In this document: positions 7,327-10,119 of the stretch, one piece after another
How positions within the stretch are numbered: the first letter of the stretch is position 1
How the letters are laid out: each line of letters begins with the position of its first letter
Source: Methanothrix sp.
GTDB taxonomy: Archaea; Halobacteriota; Methanosarcinia; Methanotrichales; Methanotrichaceae
Reading direction: 5' to 3'
Assembly: GCA_028679775.1 (NCBI GenBank)
Contig: JAJRAX010000113.1
Coordinates: 1 to 10,119, forward strand
DNA length: 10,119 nt
Notes under the pieces: generated by a model
The model's database searches: none
The model's input: the letters and a program-made list of their open reading frames with translations, nothing else
What the model was told of the DNA's origin: nothing
Program-made: the position numbers and the translations under genes

Positions 7327-7398
7327 GCAATGGAGGACCGCTAAAGATGATCCATACATTAGCTTATTGCGCTCTGGGTTTATATATGTCATGGTACT

Positions 7399-7548
7399 TC
7401 AAAATTTAAAGCCGCGTTTCTCGAAGAACTCGATTAGTGCTTCTTCAACTACCTGGCTTTGAGCATGCATGCTCCTTTTGATCTGTGCAGTGTAAACTTT
7501 CAGAGTTTGGGCAACCAATTTGGATAGCGTTATTGTAGTTTTAGGCAT
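7399..7548 (-). CDS. Small ribbon-helix-helix (CopG/MetJ-like) DNA-binding protein
   Basis: A 49-residue protein with the layout of a ribbon-helix-helix repressor or antitoxin. It has an N-terminal strand PKTTITLSK, helix A at about 11-27 (LVAQTLKVYTAQIKRSM) and helix B at about 30-45 (QSQVVEEALIEFFEKRG). The SQVVEEALIEFF stretch closely follows the usual SEVVREALREYL pattern of helix B. Such proteins bind DNA as dimers, with the paired strands lying in the major groove. The ATG at 7548 is about 27 bases from a TATA box (7578-7573), so the transcript is probably leaderless; no Shine-Dalgarno is seen. An inverted repeat upstream (7586-7607) is a candidate own operator. No toxin gene adjoins it, so a stand-alone regulator is more likely than a toxin-antitoxin pair. 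It is convergent with the permease gene and divergent from the 96-residue gene and CoA-transferase fusion, which it may regulate. Confidence 0.75.
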   Translation of the reverse strand: MPKTTITLSKLVAQTLKVYTAQIKRSMHAQSQVVEEALIEFFEKRGFKF

Positions 7549-7572
7549 AAGGTTCTATTTGACGGCGTATGC

Positions 7573-7578
7573 ATATAA
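7573..7578 (-). promoter_or_regulatory. TATA box for the ribbon-helix-helix gene
   Basis: The minus strand reads TTATAT, centred about 27 bases before ATG 7548. This is the spacing expected for a leaderless archaeal transcript. Confidence 0.5.
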
Positions 7579-7585
7579 CTCTTAT

Positions 7586-7607
7586 GGTATCATAAAGTCT
7601 ATGATCC
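7586..7607. promoter_or_regulatory. Candidate operator: inverted repeat GG-t-ATCAT / ATGAT-CC
   Basis: ATCAT (7589-7593) and ATGAT (7601-7605) are inverted repeats around a 7-base centre, extended by GG and CC with one unpaired T. It lies just upstream of the TATA box of the ribbon-helix-helix gene and within the divergent spacer, where such regulators usually bind. Function is inferred. Confidence 0.35.
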
Positions 7608-7742
7608 AAAATCTTTAAATTTAAAAATATCTTGCGAGCAGAGGAGTCTTACGGATGAGGAATTCATCTCGATGCCAGCCTTATTTTTGGCCGTCGATTT
7701 GATTGATAGTTGTAGTGAGCATTTGGTGGAGGGCAACACAGG

Positions 7743-7748
7743 TATATA
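7743..7748 (+). promoter_or_regulatory. TATA box for the 96-residue gene and CoA-transferase operon
   Basis: TATATA is centred about 26 bases before ATG 7772. Transcription should begin at or next to the ATG, giving a leaderless mRNA. This supports 7772 over the more distal in-frame start at 7703, which lies upstream of the promoter. Confidence 0.55.
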
Positions 7749-7771
7749 GATCCTATCACATACATAAGAAA

Positions 7772-8062
7772 ATGAATGTCACACGTTGGTACAAGAACGG
7801 AAGCTTAGACGCATTCCGCCAGTTTTGTATTCAAAATAAGGATAAACCAGTATCTGTTAAGTTGACAAATAGATCCGAGCCGGTCGTTGGGGCTTTGCAT
7901 AACTATTGTCTCACCTCCGAAAAAGCATCAGGTCTTTTTCTTCTCTTAACGGATAGTGTAATTCATCCTGCATACTATGGCCTTGAGGGTATCGAGAGCT
8001 TGCATATGTTTCCCTCTGAAATTATGGCCTCAAGGCACTCAGCCCTGCGGCCGGAAACGTGA
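7772..8062 (+). CDS. Conserved-looking small protein of unknown function (96 aa)
   Basis: I do not recognise this protein. The sequence MNVTRWYKNGSLDAF gives an amphipathic N-terminal helix (about 10-20). It is followed by what looks like a compact set of strands: KPVSVKLTNRS, PVVGALHNY, GLFLLLTD, and GIESLHMFPSEI. This strand order, with the Gly in VVGALHNY, is reminiscent of an Sm/LSm-like barrel, but the match is to pattern only. There is no signal peptide or membrane helix, so it is probably cytoplasmic. ATG 7772 is chosen because a TATA box lies about 26 bases upstream (leaderless). The open frame extends to 7703, but that part precedes the promoter. It ends 18 bases before the CoA-transferase/acetyltransferase fusion and is probably co-transcribed with it. 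Confidence 0.72.
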   Translation: MNVTRWYKNGSLDAFRQFCIQNKDKPVSVKLTNRSEPVVGALHNYCLTSEKASGLFLLLTDSVIHPAYYGLEGIESLHMFPSEIMASRHSALRPET

Positions 8063-8067
8063 ATCCC

Positions 8068-8073
8068 GGTGGA
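8068..8073 (+). promoter_or_regulatory. Shine-Dalgarno GGTGGA of the CoA-transferase fusion gene
   Basis: GGTGGA is complementary to most of the archaeal anti-Shine-Dalgarno and lies seven bases before ATG 8081. The GTG at 8069 lies inside this motif and is therefore a poor start. Confidence 0.55.
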
Positions 8074-8080
8074 AGATAAT

Positions 8081-9976
8081 ATGGAAAGAAGCAGTCTGTT
8101 AGAGGATTTAAAGGAAACCTGGCCGAAGAAGTTCGCTACAGATGAAGATATATTCAGTCATATTCATGCCGGTGACAAGATATTCATAGGCACTGGCTGC
8201 GGCGAGCCTCAATACCTGGTGCAGGCTATGGTCAACTTTGTGAGCAAGAATCCCAAAGCATTTTTCGGAATCGAGCTCATACACGTTTGGACGGTAGGCG
8301 CTGCACCCTACATGGATGAAAAATTTCGCGACAACTTCAGAGTCGATTCATTCTTCATAAGCGAAGGAACGAGAAATGCGATCAACCGTGGCGCTGCAGA
8401 CTACACGCCTATATCTCTTTCTGCGGTTCCCGGCCTATTTAGAAGAGAGATAATACCAATAGATGTAGCGCTAATCCAGACGTCTCCTCCCGATAAGCAC
8501 GGATACATGAGCCTTGGGATAAGCGTGGATATCGTAAAGGCTGCGACCCAGAAGGCATCGCTGATTGTTGCCCAGATAAACTCCCATATGCCTCGTACTC
8601 AGGGTGACGGATTCATAAATATAAACGATGTGGACTTCATTGTTCCTCACGATGAACCATTGCTTGAGTACGCGGAAGAAGTCCCTGGAGACATCATCAA
8701 AGCGATAGGCAAGTATGTTGCCCGGATCATCGAGGATGAGTCTACTCTGCAGGTCGGATATGGCATCATACCTAATGCTGCGGTCTCATACCTGGGCGAG
8801 AAGAAGCATCTCGGGGTGCACACTGAACTATTAAGCGACGGCATCATCGATTTGATGCAAAAAGGTGTGATTGATAACAGCAAGAAGTCCATCGATACGG
8901 GAAAGACGGTGGCTTCCTATTGCATGGGCAAGTGTGGGACTTACGAGTTCCTGGATGAGAATCCAACCGTCTCGTTCAGGACCATCGATTATGTCAACAA
9001 TCCATTGAATATTGCCAAGAATAAGCTGATGACAGCCATCAACAGTGCTATGGAAATCGATTTAACCGGACAGGCCACGGCAGAATCGCTTGCCGGGACC
9101 TTCTACTTCGGCATCGGCGGCCAGGCTGATTTCATGAGGGGGGCAGCGCTTGCTCCGGGCGGAAAGAGCATCCTGGCCCTGCCATCGACCGCTATCAACG
9201 ACACCATTTCCAGGATAGTGCCCTCTCTCCGAGATGGAACTGGCGTGACTCTTACCAGAGGAGATGTGCACTATGTGGTAACCGAGTACGGGATAGCATA
9301 TCTGCATGGCAAGAATATAAGGGAGCGCGCCATGGATCTCATCGCCATTGCCCATCCCAAGTTCAGGCCGTGGCTAATTGATGAGGCAAGGAAGCTCTCG
9401 CTCATTTACAAAGATCAGGCGTTCGTTCCAGGTGTAAATGGGATCTACCCGGTGGCCCTTGAGACATTCAGGACCACTAGGGGCGGGCTGCATCTTCTTC
9501 TCAGGCCGGTGAAGATCGGAGATGAGCCTCTGATGAAGGACTTCTTCTATGCCCTCTCCAATGACAGCATGTACCGGAGGTTCATGTCCGCTAGGATGGA
9601 TATGCCCCATGAAAGGCTGCAGGAGTTCGGGATAGTGGACTATTCTGATAGAATGATGATCCTGGCTATTGTTGAGGGAGACCGCAAAGAAACCATCGCG
9701 GCAATCGGACAATATGAGATAAATGATAAGATGCATACCGCCGAGGTTGCGCTGGTTGTAAAGGATGAGTATCAAAATATGGGCGCAGGCCACGATCTGC
9801 TCCTTTACCTCACTCGCCTGGCCAGGCGTCGGGGCCTGCTTGGATTCACAGCTGAGGTGTTGGTTGAGAATAAGCCTATGCTTAATCTCTTTAAAAATAT
9901 GGGATTTGATACGGAAAAAAGCAGTGAGGACGGAGTCTTCGAGCTCATCATGATGTTTAGAGATATTGAGGGTTAG
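8081..9976 (+). CDS. Acetyl-CoA hydrolase/CoA-transferase fused to a C-terminal GNAT acetyltransferase
   Basis: A two-domain cytoplasmic enzyme of 631 residues. Residues about 10-460 match the acetyl-CoA hydrolase / 4-hydroxybutyrate CoA-transferase family, which moves CoA between acyl groups or hydrolyses acyl-CoA. Landmarks are GDKIFIGTGCGEPQYL (31-46), TSPPDKHGYMSLG (134-146) and LQVGYGIIPNAAVSYL (223-238). GVHTELLSDG (245-254) holds Glu249 at the place of the family's catalytic glutamate. FGIGGQADFMRGA (343-355) and the late HYVVTEYGIAYLHG are also typical. Residues about 470-625 are a GNAT domain: LLLRPVKIGDEPLM opens it, VVKDEYQNMGAGHDLLL (559-575) carries the Q-x-x-G-x-G acetyl-CoA loop, and LVENKPMLNLFKNMGF closes it. 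The GNAT part resembles the one in Pat-type protein lysine acetyltransferases. The natural acyl substrate and the GNAT target are unknown. The start follows the Shine-Dalgarno at 8068. Confidence 0.95.
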   Translation: MERSSLLEDLKETWPKKFATDEDIFSHIHAGDKIFIGTGCGEPQYLVQAMVNFVSKNPKAFFGIELIHVWTVGAAPYMDEKFRDNFRVDSFFISEGTRNAINRGAADYTPISLSAVPGLFRREIIPIDVALIQTSPPDKHGYMSLGISVDIVKAATQKASLIVAQINSHMPRTQGDGFININDVDFIVPHDEPLLEYAEEVPGDIIKAIGKYVARIIEDESTLQVGYGIIPNAAVSYLGEKKHLGVHTELLSDGIIDLMQKGVIDNSKKSIDTGKTVASYCMGKCGTYEFLDENPTVSFRTIDYVNNPLNIAKNKLMTAINSAMEIDLTGQATAESLAGTFYFGIGGQADFMRGAALAPGGKSILALPSTAINDTISRIVPSLRDGTGVTLTRGDVHYVVTEYGIAYLHGKNIRERAMDLIAIAHPKFRPWLIDEARKLSLIYKDQAFVPGVNGIYPVALETFRTTRGGLHLLLRPVKIGDEPLMKDFFYALSNDSMYRRFMSARMDMPHERLQEFGIVDYSDRMMILAIVEGDRKETIAAIGQYEINDKMHTAEVALVVKDEYQNMGAGHDLLLYLTRLARRRGLLGFTAEVLVENKPMLNLFKNMGFDTEKSSEDGVFELIMMFRDIEG

Positions 9977-10008
9977 CCTCTTTGGGCATTGGGTCGAGGT
10001 GACTTCCT

Positions 10009-10031
10009 CCCATGCCACTGAAGGGGCAGGG
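10009..10031. repeat. Hairpin 1 of a tandem pair, IS200/IS605-end-like
   Basis: CCC-a-TGCC pairs with GGCA-GGG around the loop actgaagg (one bulged A). It is flanked by GACTTCCT on the left and CTTCCT on the right. Hairpins of the form CTTCCTCCC…CTGAA…GGGCTTC are often found at ends of TnpB-type IS200/IS605 elements. It could instead serve as a 3' processing or termination structure for the preceding gene. Confidence 0.5.
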
Positions 10032-10085
10032 CTTCCTGCTTCATCGAGCACGCGGAGCGAAAGTAATGAAAGGGGTACGATTCAT

Positions 10086-10107
10086 CCCATCCCCTGAAGG
10101 AGATGGG
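10086..10107. repeat. Hairpin 2 of a tandem pair, IS200/IS605-end-like
   Basis: CCCATC pairs with GATGGG, then a C/A mismatch, then CC pairs with GG around the loop tgaa. The flanks (GATTCAT before, TCTTCT after) and the CTGAAGG core repeat the layout of hairpin 1, 77 bases upstream. The window ends 12 bases later, so whether a transposase or TnpB gene follows cannot be seen. Confidence 0.5.
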
Positions 10108-10119
10108 TCTTCTCTACCC

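Noticed and set aside
7126..7392. 88-residue open frame on the minus strand overlapping the end of the DppC-type permease
   Set aside because: Mostly antisense to conserved permease motifs; its product is low-complexity and it does not form a toxin partner for the ribbon-helix-helix protein.
7399..7548. Toxin-antitoxin module
   Set aside because: The ribbon-helix-helix protein could be an antitoxin, but no toxin-like frame lies next to it on the same strand.
7655..7702. 15-codon plus-strand frame with a GAGGAG site eight bases upstream
   Set aside because: The ribosome site is good, but the peptide is very short and the predicted promoter of the next gene lies after it. A leader peptide is possible but cannot be supported.
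7703..7771. N-terminal extension of the 96-residue protein
   Set aside because: Contains the predicted TATA box of the gene, so it should not be transcribed from that promoter.
9374..10051. 225-residue open frame on the minus strand
   Set aside because: Lies almost wholly antisense to the GNAT part of the CoA-transferase fusion, whose motifs are clear; the antisense product shows no domain pattern or promoter.

Overview
The window looks like chromosomal DNA from a methanogenic archaeon, most likely of the Methanothrix (Methanosaeta) type. This is inferred from archaeal TATA-like boxes about 25 bases ahead of starts, Shine-Dalgarno motifs of the GAGGTG/GGTGAT type, large exported TPR proteins, many N-X-S/T glycosylation sequons and a small ribbon-helix-helix regulator. 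No rRNA, tRNA or CRISPR array is present, so the genus is only a guess.

Left third (1-3681, minus strand): a tightly packed operon read right to left. It encodes two long exported proteins made almost entirely of tetratricopeptide repeats (ATGA stop/start overlap between them). A third exported, beta-rich protein follows, which I do not recognise and which runs off the left edge. The TPR pair carries an unusual density of N-glycosylation sequons, which fits life on the outer face of the membrane.

Middle (3682-7326, plus strand): the divergent AT-rich spacer 3682-3873 holds promoters for both sides. It is followed by an ABC importer of the peptide/nickel (Dpp/Opp/Nik) class: a family-5 solute-binding protein, then a DppB-type and a DppC-type permease. 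The two ATPase genes usually found with such transporters are absent here.

Right third (7399-9976): a 49-residue ribbon-helix-helix protein on the minus strand is divergent to a plus-strand pair. The pair consists of an unrecognised 96-residue protein and a 631-residue fusion of an acetyl-CoA hydrolase/CoA-transferase with a C-terminal GNAT acetyltransferase. The short protein and the fusion are 18 bases apart and probably co-transcribed. The ribbon-helix-helix gene and the 96-residue gene both look leaderless, each with a TATA box about 26-28 bases before its start codon.

Right edge (9977-10119): no gene, but two similar hairpins in tandem that resemble the terminal structures of IS200/IS605 (TnpB-type) elements.

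The window thus combines surface protein scaffolding, solute uptake and acyl-CoA/acetylation metabolism. A link between these blocks is not shown; only the shared spacer joins the TPR operon and the transporter.
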